Of a stretch of 11,543 nt of DNA, positions 5,497 to 11,543 are shown piece after piece (the first letter of the stretch is position 1; every line of letters begins with the position of its first letter). The translations under genes were made by a program, and so were the position numbers. A model generated the notes under the pieces. That model did not search any database, was not told where the DNA came from, and worked only from the letters and a program-made list of their open reading frames with translations. This stretch comes from Alphaproteobacteria bacterium (GTDB lineage Bacteria; Pseudomonadota; Alphaproteobacteria; ATCC43930; CGMCC-115725), in the NCBI GenBank assembly GCA_017353855.1, contig JAFMSA010000076.1:1-11543 (forward strand). Direction: 5' to 3'.

Positions 5497-6573
5497 ATGC
5501 CAAGGCCGATCACTCCGGACGACATCGAAGCGCTGGCGGTCGGCGCCTGGATTCTCGGCACCGGCGGCGGCGGCAGCCCGTATCTGGGGCTCCTCAACAT
5601 GCGCCGGCTCTACGCCGGGGGGCACCGCGTATCACTGATGTCGCCGCTGGACCTCGCCGACGAGGATTGGGTGGCGGTGGTCTCGAATATGGGCGCACCG
5701 CTGATCGGGCAGGAGCGGCTGGCCGACAGCCGCGGCATCGCCCGCGCGGTCGAGATCCAGGAGGGGTTGCTCGGGGCCAGGTTCCGGGCCGTGATGTCGC
5801 TCGAGATTGGCGGCGGCAACGGGATCCAGCCGCTGATGGCGGCGGCCCATCTCGGGCTTCCGGTGGTTGATGCGGACACGATGGGCCGCGCCTATCCCGA
5901 GGCGCAGATGACCAGCGTCGCGGTCGGCGATCTGTGTCCCTATCCGTGCGTGCTCCATGATCCGCGCGGCATCGAGGCGGTGGTGAGCAGGGTCCCGAGC
6001 TGGAAGTGGATGGAGCGGGTGAGCCGCAAGATATGTGTCGAGCTCGGCTCGATCGCCTCGACCTGCAAGGCGCCGCGCACCGGCCGCGAGGTCAAGGATT
6101 GGGGCATCCACTTTACGCTCAGCAAAGCGATCGCGATCGGCCGCCGCGTGCGGGAGGGGCAGCGCCGCCACGAAGATCCGGTTGCTGCGATCCTCGACGA
6201 GGGGGGCGGCAAGCTCCTCTTCCGTGGCAAGGTCGTCGACGTCGCCCGCCGCACGAGCGAGGGATACCTGCGCGGCCGTGCGGTGATGGACGGTCTCGAC
6301 GAGGATCGTGGCGCTCGGCTTGAAATCGCGTTTCAGAACGAATGGGTCGTCGCGTGGCGCGACGGGGCGCCGGTCGCGATGTCGCCCGATCTGATCTGCG
6401 TGCTCGGCACCCAGTCGGGCGAGGCCTTCGGCACGGAAACAATCGGTTACGGGCGACGGGTCTCGGTCATCGCGCTTCCGGCGCCGCCGGTGTTTCTGAC
6501 ACCCAAGGGGCTCGAGCACGTCGGCCCGCGCGCTTTCGGCTATGACCTGGACTTCCGTTCGGTGTTCGATTGA
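5497..6573 (+). CDS. DUF917 family protein (S-methyl thiohydantoin desulfurase-like)
   Basis: The 358-residue protein has full length for DUF917, whose domain is named after S-methyl thiohydantoin desulfurase. The N-terminal glycine loop I-L-G-T-G-G-G-G-S-P-Y is at 19-29. Further blocks are M-S-L-E-I-G-G-G-N-G at 100-109, the acidic V-D-A-D-T-M-G-R-A-Y-P-E at 124-135, D-L-I-C-V-L-G-T-Q-S-G-E-A at 298-310, and the closing G-P-R-A-F-G-Y-D-L-D-F at 343-353. No signal peptide or membrane segment is seen, so it should be cytoplasmic. The ATG at 5497 is chosen because M-P-R-P-I-T-P-D-D-I matches the usual start of the family. It is followed 13 bp later by a HyuA-type ATPase, the usual companion. 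A role in opening or desulfurising hydantoin-like rings is inferred; the true substrate is unknown. Confidence 0.92.
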   Translation: MPRPITPDDIEALAVGAWILGTGGGGSPYLGLLNMRRLYAGGHRVSLMSPLDLADEDWVAVVSNMGAPLIGQERLADSRGIARAVEIQEGLLGARFRAVMSLEIGGGNGIQPLMAAAHLGLPVVDADTMGRAYPEAQMTSVAVGDLCPYPCVLHDPRGIEAVVSRVPSWKWMERVSRKICVELGSIASTCKAPRTGREVKDWGIHFTLSKAIAIGRRVREGQRRHEDPVAAILDEGGGKLLFRGKVVDVARRTSEGYLRGRAVMDGLDEDRGARLEIAFQNEWVVAWRDGAPVAMSPDLICVLGTQSGEAFGTETIGYGRRVSVIALPAPPVFLTPKGLEHVGPRAFGYDLDFRSVFD

Positions 6574-6586
6574 GGGTGCCAGCCTG

Positions 6587-8197
6587 ATGCGGCGGATTGG
6601 CATCGATGTCGGGGGCACCAACACCGATGCGGTGCTGCTCGAGGACGGGCGGGTTGTGCATGCGGTTAAGACTCCGACGACGCCCGAGGTCACCTCCGGC
6701 ATTGTGACGGCGCTCGCTGAGCTGGGGCGCCGCCGCGAGGTCGCGCGCGGCGCGATCGACGGCGTCGTGATCGGCACGACACATTTCGTTAATGCCGTCG
6801 TTGAGCGGCGCGATCTCGCGCGGGTCGCGGCGGTACGCATCGGATTGCCGGCGAGTGCCTCGCTGCCGCCTTTCTGCGATTGGCCGGCGGAGCTTGCCGA
6901 GCATGTCTGCGGCGAGACGTTCATGCTGGAAGGCGGGCACGATTATGACGGTCGGCCGATCGTGCCGTTCGACGAACGCGGCATGCTCCGGGTGGCGCGG
7001 CGCATCCGTGCCAGCGGAATCCGCTCGGTGGCTATCGCTGCGATTTTCTCACCGCTCGATCCCGGCTGCGAGGAGCGGGCACGGGCGATCCTTGCCGGCG
7101 AATGCCCGGATGCTTCGGTCACCCTGTCTCACTACCTTGGCCGCATCGGCCTGCTGGAGCGCGAGAATGCCGCCCTGCTCAACGCTGCGCTGACCGGCCT
7201 TGCACGCAGGACGGTGGCTGGGTTCATCGCGGCGATCGCGGCGAGCGGCATCGAAGCGCCGCTTTACCTGACGCAGAATGACGGGACGGTGATGCAGGCC
7301 GAAACCGCGGCGGCATTGCCGGTGATGAGTTTTGCTTCGGGTCCCACCAACTCGATGCGCGGTGCCGCTTTCCTGTCGGGCTTGACGGATGCGATGGTCA
7401 TCGACGTCGGCGGTACGACGACCGACATCGGTCAGCTGCGCCGCGGATTCCCGCGCGAGGCGAACGCGGCTGTCGAAATCGGCGGCGTACGCACGCTCTT
7501 CCGCATGCCCGATCTGTTGTCGATCGGGCTTGGCGGCGGAAGCCTCGTGACGGCCGATCCCATTGGCGTCGGGCCCGCAAGCGTCGGTTACCGGCTGGCC
7601 GATGAGAGTGTGGTGTTCGGCGGCAACAGGCTCACCGCAACCGACATCGCCGTCGGCGCCGGCATCGCCCGGATCGGCGACAGCCGGGCCGTCGCGGCCC
7701 TGCCCCGCGACCTTGTGCACGCGGCGCTGGAAGAGGTGCGCGCAAAAATCGAGGACGCGGTCGATCGGATGAAGCCGGACGCTCGTGAGCAGCCGCTGAT
7801 CGCGGTAGGCGGCGGCGCGTTTCTGGTTCCCGACCGGCTCGCGGGGATCTCGCGCGTGCTGCAGGTGCCGCACGGCAGTTGTGCCAATGCGGTCGGCGCG
7901 GCGATCGCACAGATCAGTGGCGAAACCGACCGGATCTATCACGATCTCAGCCGCGAGGAAGCAATCGCGGCGGCCGAAGCGCAGGCAACAGAACGCGCGG
8001 TCGCGGCCGGTGCCGACCGGTCCTCGCTGCAGACGGTGGACATCGAGGACATGCCGCTCGCCTATCTTCCCGGCAGCGCGCTCCGCGTTCGGGTGCGCGT
8101 CGCCGGCGAAATGGCAAAAAGCCGTCCGCCGGCACCCGCGAGGGCCCCTCGTCCCGGCTTTGCGGCCGCATGCCGGGAGGGAGAGGGAGCTGTCTAG
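6587..8197 (+). CDS. Hydantoinase/oxoprolinase (HyuA-type) family protein
   Basis: HyuA-type proteins use ATP to open five-membered lactam rings (hydantoins, 5-oxoproline). The 536-residue product shows the actin-like ATPase folds: phosphate loop I-D-V-G-G-T-N-T-D-A-V-L-L at 6-18, T-T-H-F-V-N-A at 64-70, second phosphate loop I-D-V-G-G-T-T-T-D-I-G at 272-282, G-L-G-G-G-S at 314-319 and a late V-G-G-G-A-F-L-V-P at 407-415. The ATG at 6587 fits the conserved M-R-R-I-G-I-D-V-G-G, with GAGGG about 10 nt upstream; an earlier frame opening at 6542 would overlap the DUF917 gene. It is the single-subunit kind that travels with DUF917, with no HyuB beside it. The last 25 residues are Pro/Arg/Ala-rich and probably disordered. 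No transporter or regulator accompanies the pair. Confidence 0.93.
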   Translation: MRRIGIDVGGTNTDAVLLEDGRVVHAVKTPTTPEVTSGIVTALAELGRRREVARGAIDGVVIGTTHFVNAVVERRDLARVAAVRIGLPASASLPPFCDWPAELAEHVCGETFMLEGGHDYDGRPIVPFDERGMLRVARRIRASGIRSVAIAAIFSPLDPGCEERARAILAGECPDASVTLSHYLGRIGLLERENAALLNAALTGLARRTVAGFIAAIAASGIEAPLYLTQNDGTVMQAETAAALPVMSFASGPTNSMRGAAFLSGLTDAMVIDVGGTTTDIGQLRRGFPREANAAVEIGGVRTLFRMPDLLSIGLGGGSLVTADPIGVGPASVGYRLADESVVFGGNRLTATDIAVGAGIARIGDSRAVAALPRDLVHAALEEVRAKIEDAVDRMKPDAREQPLIAVGGGAFLVPDRLAGISRVLQVPHGSCANAVGAAIAQISGETDRIYHDLSREEAIAAAEAQATERAVAAGADRSSLQTVDIEDMPLAYLPGSALRVRVRVAGEMAKSRPPAPARAPRPGFAAACREGEGAV

Positions 8198-8248
8198 CGG
8201 CAGGTTTCCTGCTGGTGTGCGGCGAGCGGCGCGTTGCGGCGTTGTTGG

Positions 8249-8812
8249 TTAGAACGGGTCGAGCTCGGTATCCCAGTAGAGATAGTCGCGCCAGCTTTCG
8301 TGCAGATAGTTGGGCGGGAAGGCGCGGCCGTTTTCCTGCAGCGTGTAAGTCGTCGGCTGGACCGGGCGGTGGCGCGGATACATCCTGCTTTCGCGCGGCA
8401 GGCGATTGCCCTTCCACAAATTGCAGGTTCCGCAGGCAGTCACGACATTGGTCCACGTCGTGCGCCCGCCCCGCGACCGCGGCACGAGATGATCGAAAGT
8501 GAGCTCGTGCGACGGGTAAGGCTCACCGCAATACTGGCATGTGAAACGATCCCGCAGGAAAACGTTGAATCGCGTGAAGGCCGGATGCCGCGCGGCAGGC
8601 ACGTATTCCTTTAACGACACCACACTCGGAAGCTGCATCTCTAATGAAGGGCTGCGCACGCAGACGTCGTAGTGATCAATGATGTTGACCCGGTCGAGGA
8701 ACACCGCCTTGATCGCGTCCTGCCACGACCACAGCGACAGCGGGAAATAGCTGAGCGGCCGAAAATCCGCGTTCAGTACTAAAGCCGGGCAATTATCCAG
8801 AGCTACCGTCAC
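8249..8812 (-). CDS. HNH endonuclease family protein
   Basis: This is a small HNH protein of the type common in Alphaproteobacteria. With a GTG start at 8812 it has 187 residues. The N-terminal half begins N-C-P-A-L-V-L-N-A-D-F-R-P-L-S-Y and includes W-Q-D-A-I-K-A-V-F-L-D-R-V. The nuclease core has a structural zinc site of two C-x-x-C pairs (Cys92/Cys95 and Cys127/Cys130) around the catalytic F-D-H-L-V-P-R-S (His108) and N-V-V-T-A-C (Asn122), followed by N-L-W-K-G-N. The conserved end is L-Q-E-N-G-R-A-F-P-P-N-Y-L-H-E-S-W. GTG 8812 was preferred because GGACGG lies 6 nt upstream; GTG 8818 is also possible. It lies 98 nt after hbd and converges on the HyuA gene. The biological role and DNA target of this subfamily are not known to me. 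Confidence 0.9.
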   Translation of the reverse strand: MTVALDNCPALVLNADFRPLSYFPLSLWSWQDAIKAVFLDRVNIIDHYDVCVRSPSLEMQLPSVVSLKEYVPAARHPAFTRFNVFLRDRFTCQYCGEPYPSHELTFDHLVPRSRGGRTTWTNVVTACGTCNLWKGNRLPRESRMYPRHRPVQPTTYTLQENGRAFPPNYLHESWRDYLYWDTELDPF

Positions 8813-8870
8813 GAGCACCCGTCCCGCTAACTCTTGCTCGCGGGCCGGAATAGCACGCGATTGTGACGGG

Positions 8871-8899
8871 TTGATAACGGATTGATGCAAATCAGACAA
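8871..8899 (-). promoter_or_regulatory. Candidate sigma70 promoter of the HNH gene
   Basis: On the minus strand TTGTCT (8899-8894) and TATCAA (8876-8871) are separated by exactly 17 bp, each matching four of six consensus bases. Transcription would start near 8864, giving a leader of about 50 nt. Its place just after the hbd stop suggests the HNH gene need not rely on the etf operon. Confidence 0.4.
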
Positions 8900-8910
8900 G
8901 TAGGCGACGG

Positions 8911-9810
8911 TCACCGCGTCGGGATCGGCGTTGCCCCGCGATAATCGTAAAAGCCGCGGTCGGCCTTCCGGCCGAGCCAGCCGGCCTCGACATATTTGAC
9001 GAGCAGCGGGCACGGCCGGTACTTGCTGTCGGCGAGCCCCTCATAGAGCACCTGCATGACCGACAGACAGGTGTCCAGCCCGATGAAATCGGCAAGCTCG
9101 AGCGGGCCCATCGGGTGGTTAGCACCGAGCTTCATCGCCGTGTCGATCGCCTCTACCGAGCCCACGCCCTCGTAGAGCGTGTACACCGCCTCGTTGATCA
9201 TCGGCAGCAGGATCCGGTTCACGATAAAAGCCGGAAAATCCTCGGCCGCGACCGGGGTCTTGCCGAGCTTCAACGCCAGCTCGCGGGTTAGGGCGAAGGT
9301 ATCCTCGTCGGTGGCGATGCCGCGGATCAGTTCGACAAGGCTCATGACCGGCACGGGGTTCATAAAGTGCATGCCGATGAATTTGCCGGGCCGATCCGTC
9401 GACGAAGCGAGGCGAGTGATCGAGATCGACGAGGTGTTCGTGGCGATCAGCGCCTGCGGCTTCAGGACCGGCGTCAGTTTTTTGAAGATCTCGCGCTTGA
9501 CGTCTTCCTTTTCGGTCGCGGCCTCGATCACCATGTCGCAATCGCTGAACAGCGCACAATCGAGCCCCGTGCGGATGCGCGCGAGCGCCGCCGCCTTGTC
9601 TTCTTCGCGAATGGTACCGCGCGCCACCTGCCGCGCGAGATTGCGGTCGATTGCTTCGCGGCCGCGCTGCAGCGCCGGTTCGTTGATATCGGTCAGGACG
9701 ACGTCGAACCCGCCGAGCGCGCAGACATGGGCGATGCCGCCGCCCATCTGCCCGGCTCCGATCACGCCGATGCGGCGCAGCCGGTCGAGCGATGCCGCAC
9801 CCGCGCTCAC
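8911..9810 (-). CDS. hbd: 3-hydroxybutyryl-CoA dehydrogenase
   Basis: The enzyme interconverts 3-hydroxyacyl-CoA and 3-oxoacyl-CoA with NAD(H), in beta-oxidation or the butyryl/PHB branch. The 299-residue product starts with a Rossmann fold: I-G-V-I-G-A-G-Q-M-G-G-G-I-A at 14-27, and Asp41 at the end of the second strand as expected for NAD. I-E-A-A-T-E is at 95-100, and the catalytic His148 sits in G-M-H-F-M-N-P. The C-terminal helical domain has N-H-P-M-G-P-L-E-L-A-D-F-I-G-L-D and ends D-R-G-F-Y-D-Y. The GTG start at 9810 overlaps the etfA stop in a GTGA tetrad, implying translational coupling. A much longer frame runs upstream to 10629, but that part lies over etfA in another frame and is not real. 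Short-chain specificity is inferred from family and context. Confidence 0.95.
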   Translation of the reverse strand: MSAGAASLDRLRRIGVIGAGQMGGGIAHVCALGGFDVVLTDINEPALQRGREAIDRNLARQVARGTIREEDKAAALARIRTGLDCALFSDCDMVIEAATEKEDVKREIFKKLTPVLKPQALIATNTSSISITRLASSTDRPGKFIGMHFMNPVPVMSLVELIRGIATDEDTFALTRELALKLGKTPVAAEDFPAFIVNRILLPMINEAVYTLYEGVGSVEAIDTAMKLGANHPMGPLELADFIGLDTCLSVMQVLYEGLADSKYRPCPLLVKYVEAGWLGRKADRGFYDYRGATPIPTR

Positions 9811-10751
9811 TGTCGTCGCTCGAGCTCGTCGGCGAGTTCGGGAAGGACCTTGAAAAGATCGCCCACAAGTCCGTAGTCGGCCACCTGGAAGATCGGCGCC
9901 TCCTCGTCCTTGTTGATCGCGACGATGACTTTCGAGTCTTTCATCCCGGCGAGATGCTGGATGGCGCCGGAAATGCCGACCGCGATGTAAAGCTCGGGCG
10001 CCACGATCTTGCCGGTCTGCCCCACCTGGTAGTCGTTGGGCACAAAACCGGCATCGACGGCCGCGCGCGAGGCGCCGACGGCGGCACCGAGCTGGTCGGC
10101 GACCTTCTCCAGCAGATGAAAATTGTCGCCCGACTGCATCCCGCGCCCGCCGGAGATCACCACCCGCGCGCTGGTCAGCTCGGGCCGCTCCGATTTCGAC
10201 AACTCGGCGCGCAGAAATTCCGAAAGCCCGGCCGCCGCAGTCGGTGCCACGGCCTCGATGGCCGCCGCGCCGCCGGTAGCGGCAACCGCCGGAAAGGCAG
10301 TCCCGCGCACCGTGATGATTTTGATCGGATCCCCGGACTGGACGGTCTGAAGCGCGTTCCCGGCATAGACAGGCCGCACGAAGGTGTCGGCAGACACCAC
10401 TGCGCTGATGTCCGAAATTTGCATGACATCGAGCAGAGCGGCGACCCGCGGCATCAGGTTCTTGCCCGCCGTCGTGGCCGGTGCGAGCACGTGGGAATAA
10501 TTCTCTGCGAGCTTGACGACCAGGGGCGCGACATTTTCCGCCAGCGCGTGATCGTAGGCCGCATCGTCGGCCAGCAGCACCTTCCTCGCCCCGGCAACGG
10601 CCGCGGCGGCTTCGGCCGCCGGGCGGCAATCCTTGCCGGCCACAAGCAGATCGACATCGGCTCCGGCAAGCTCCGCGGCAGCGGCGACGGCGTTGAGGGT
10701 AGCAGGCTTTAATCCCGCATTGTCGTGTTCGGCAATGACCAGCGCAGCCAT
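9807..10751 (-). CDS. etfA: Electron transfer flavoprotein alpha subunit
   Basis: EtfA binds the redox FAD of the soluble heterodimer that collects electrons from acyl-CoA dehydrogenases and hands them to ETF-quinone oxidoreductase. The 314-residue product is full length. The FAD-binding C-terminal half shows S-G-G-R-G at 200-204, Q-V-G-Q-T-G-K at 242-248, G-I-S-G-A-I-Q-H at 259-266, I-N-K-D-E-E-A-P-I-F at 279-288, and D-Y-G-L-V-G-D-L-F near 292-300. The N-terminal half is the Ala-rich Rossmann-like domain that packs on EtfB. The ATG at 10751 shares one base with the etfB stop (TGATG), and its own stop overlaps the hbd start (GTGA), so the three genes are tightly coupled. The pattern is that of the housekeeping group, not the bifurcating FixAB type, by length and context. 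Confidence 0.97.
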   Translation of the reverse strand: MAALVIAEHDNAGLKPATLNAVAAAAELAGADVDLLVAGKDCRPAAEAAAAVAGARKVLLADDAAYDHALAENVAPLVVKLAENYSHVLAPATTAGKNLMPRVAALLDVMQISDISAVVSADTFVRPVYAGNALQTVQSGDPIKIITVRGTAFPAVAATGGAAAIEAVAPTAAAGLSEFLRAELSKSERPELTSARVVISGGRGMQSGDNFHLLEKVADQLGAAVGASRAAVDAGFVPNDYQVGQTGKIVAPELYIAVGISGAIQHLAGMKDSKVIVAINKDEEAPIFQVADYGLVGDLFKVLPELADELERRQ

Positions 10752-11500
10752 CAGATCACCCGGGCCTCGGTCTTGAGTTTGTCGACGAGCTCGGCGACGG
10801 ATTCCACTTTGCGGCCCCCTTGCCGCGCCGGCGGCTCCTCGACCTTGAGGACGACGAGCCTCGGCGTCACATCGACGCCGAGGGCCTCCGGCGTCGTTGA
10901 CGCAATCGGCTTCTTTCTTGCTTTCATGATGTTCGGCAAAGAGGCGTAGCGCGGCTCGTTGAGCCGCAGATCGGTGGTGATCACCGCCGGCAATTTGATC
11001 GAGACGGTTTCGAGTCCGCCATCGATTTCGCGCGTGACCTCGGCGTGCCCGTCGCTGATCTGCAGCTTCGAGGCGAACGTCGCCTGCGACCACCCGAGCA
11101 ACGCCGACAGCATCTGGCCGGTCTGATTACAATCGTCGTCGATCGCCTGCTTGCCGATGATAACGATCTCGGGGCTTTCCTGCAGGATAACGGCCTTCAG
11201 CAGTTTGGCGACGGCTAGCGGCTGCAATTCGGCATCACTCTGCACGAGAACGCCGCGATCGGCACCCATCGCAAGCGCGGTGCGGATCGTCTCCTGGCAC
11301 TGCGCGGCGCCGAGGGAAACCGCGATGACCTCCTCGATGACGCCGGCCTCGCGCAGCCGCAAGGCCTCTTCGACGGCGATCTCGTCGAAAGGGTTCATCG
11401 ACATCTTTACGTTGGCGGTCTCGACACCCGTGTTATCCGCCTTTATGCGGATTTTGACGTTGTAGTCGATGACCCGCTTGACCGCGACGAGCGCTTTCAT
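10751..11500 (-). CDS. etfB: Electron transfer flavoprotein beta subunit
   Basis: EtfB is the AMP-binding partner of EtfA; it carries the loop that recognises acyl-CoA dehydrogenases. The 249-residue product is typical. Visible blocks are M-K-A-L-V-A-V-K-R-V at the start, M-N-P-F-D-E-I-A-V-E-E-A at 35-46, G-K-Q-A-I-D-D-D-C-N-Q-T-G at 116-128 (nucleotide-binding region), and L-R-L-N-E-P-R-Y-A-S-L-P-N-I-M-K-A-R-K-K at 178-197. That last block is the family signature and holds the recognition-loop leucine (Leu188, aligned to Leu195 of human ETFB). The ATG at 11500 is supported by the conserved N-terminus; only a weak GGAAA lies 7 nt upstream. It is the first gene of etfB-etfA-hbd, and the operon promoter probably lies beyond the right edge. 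Confidence 0.97.
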   Translation of the reverse strand: MKALVAVKRVIDYNVKIRIKADNTGVETANVKMSMNPFDEIAVEEALRLREAGVIEEVIAVSLGAAQCQETIRTALAMGADRGVLVQSDAELQPLAVAKLLKAVILQESPEIVIIGKQAIDDDCNQTGQMLSALLGWSQATFASKLQISDGHAEVTREIDGGLETVSIKLPAVITTDLRLNEPRYASLPNIMKARKKPIASTTPEALGVDVTPRLVVLKVEEPPARQGGRKVESVAELVDKLKTEARVI

Positions 11501-11543
11501 TGAGCGTTTCCGGGTCGGACATCCCGGCCTTCAGGTCTCGGGG

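Noticed and set aside
4982..5503. A 173-residue minus-strand frame filling the gap before the DUF917 gene
   Set aside because: Composition is Arg/Pro/Ala-rich with no family motif, and it runs through the hairpin stack; better explained as element remnant and spacer.
6542..6586. An upstream start for the HyuA-type gene overlapping the DUF917 gene
   Set aside because: The added residues are out of family, while ATG 6587 matches the conserved N-terminus and has a GAGGG upstream.
8198..8215. GCAGG-TTT-CCTGC hairpin between the convergent HyuA and HNH genes as a terminator
   Set aside because: The stem is only 5 bp, with no T-run on either strand.
8911..10629. A 572-codon minus-strand frame covering hbd and most of etfA
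   Set aside because: Only the part after 9810 encodes a recognisable protein; the upstream 270 residues lie over etfA in another frame and are Arg/Gly-rich shadow sequence.
1..11543. CRISPR arrays, tRNA or rRNA genes, prophage genes
   Set aside because: No regularly spaced repeats, cloverleaf-like segments or phage protein motifs were seen on either strand.

Overview
The window looks like chromosomal DNA from a GC-rich alphaproteobacterium; the order or genus cannot be fixed from sequence alone. The evidence is the split F1 operon order atpH-atpA-atpG-(atpD) without the Fo genes in front of it, the etfB-etfA-3-hydroxyacyl-CoA dehydrogenase operon, an HNH protein of the alphaproteobacterial type, and uniformly high GC with frequent GTG/TTG starts. 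It holds ten complete genes and probably the first codons of an eleventh.

Layout. (1) 1-3067, minus strand: atpH, atpA and atpG in close series, with the probable atpD start at the left edge; these encode F1 subunits delta, alpha, gamma and beta. (2) 3218-4985: a divergent pair with starts only 19 bp apart. The minus-strand gene is an isonitrile-hydratase-like DJ-1/PfpI enzyme, and the plus-strand gene is a GlxA-type AraC regulator that carries its own DJ-1/PfpI sensor domain. A 6-mer, GTCTGA, occurs three times in the short control region. (3) 4986-5496: about 510 bp without a recognisable gene. Its left part looks like the right end of an IS200/IS605-type element, with a stack of hairpins resembling the 3' scaffold of an omega RNA on the minus strand. 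(4) 5497-8197, plus strand: a DUF917 (S-methyl-thiohydantoin desulfurase-like) protein and a hydantoinase/oxoprolinase HyuA-type ATPase, 13 bp apart. (5) 8249-8812, minus strand: a small HNH nuclease with a possible promoter of its own. (6) 8911-11500, minus strand: etfB, etfA and hbd with overlapping stop/start codons, encoding both subunits of the electron transfer flavoprotein and a 3-hydroxybutyryl-CoA dehydrogenase.

How they fit together. The flanks are core energy metabolism: ATP synthesis on the left, acyl-CoA oxidation with electron transfer to the quinone pool on the right. The middle (about 3.2-8.2 kb) is accessory: an isonitrile hydratase-like enzyme with its likely regulator, and a hydantoin/thiohydantoin-type ring-opening pair. 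Both would act on small nitrogen-bearing compounds, and the mobile-element remnant between them fits an accessory insertion between housekeeping blocks. I saw no clearly new multi-gene system. The most interesting signals are the decayed omega-RNA-like end, which appears to supply the stop codon of the regulator gene, and the repeat-bearing divergent control region.
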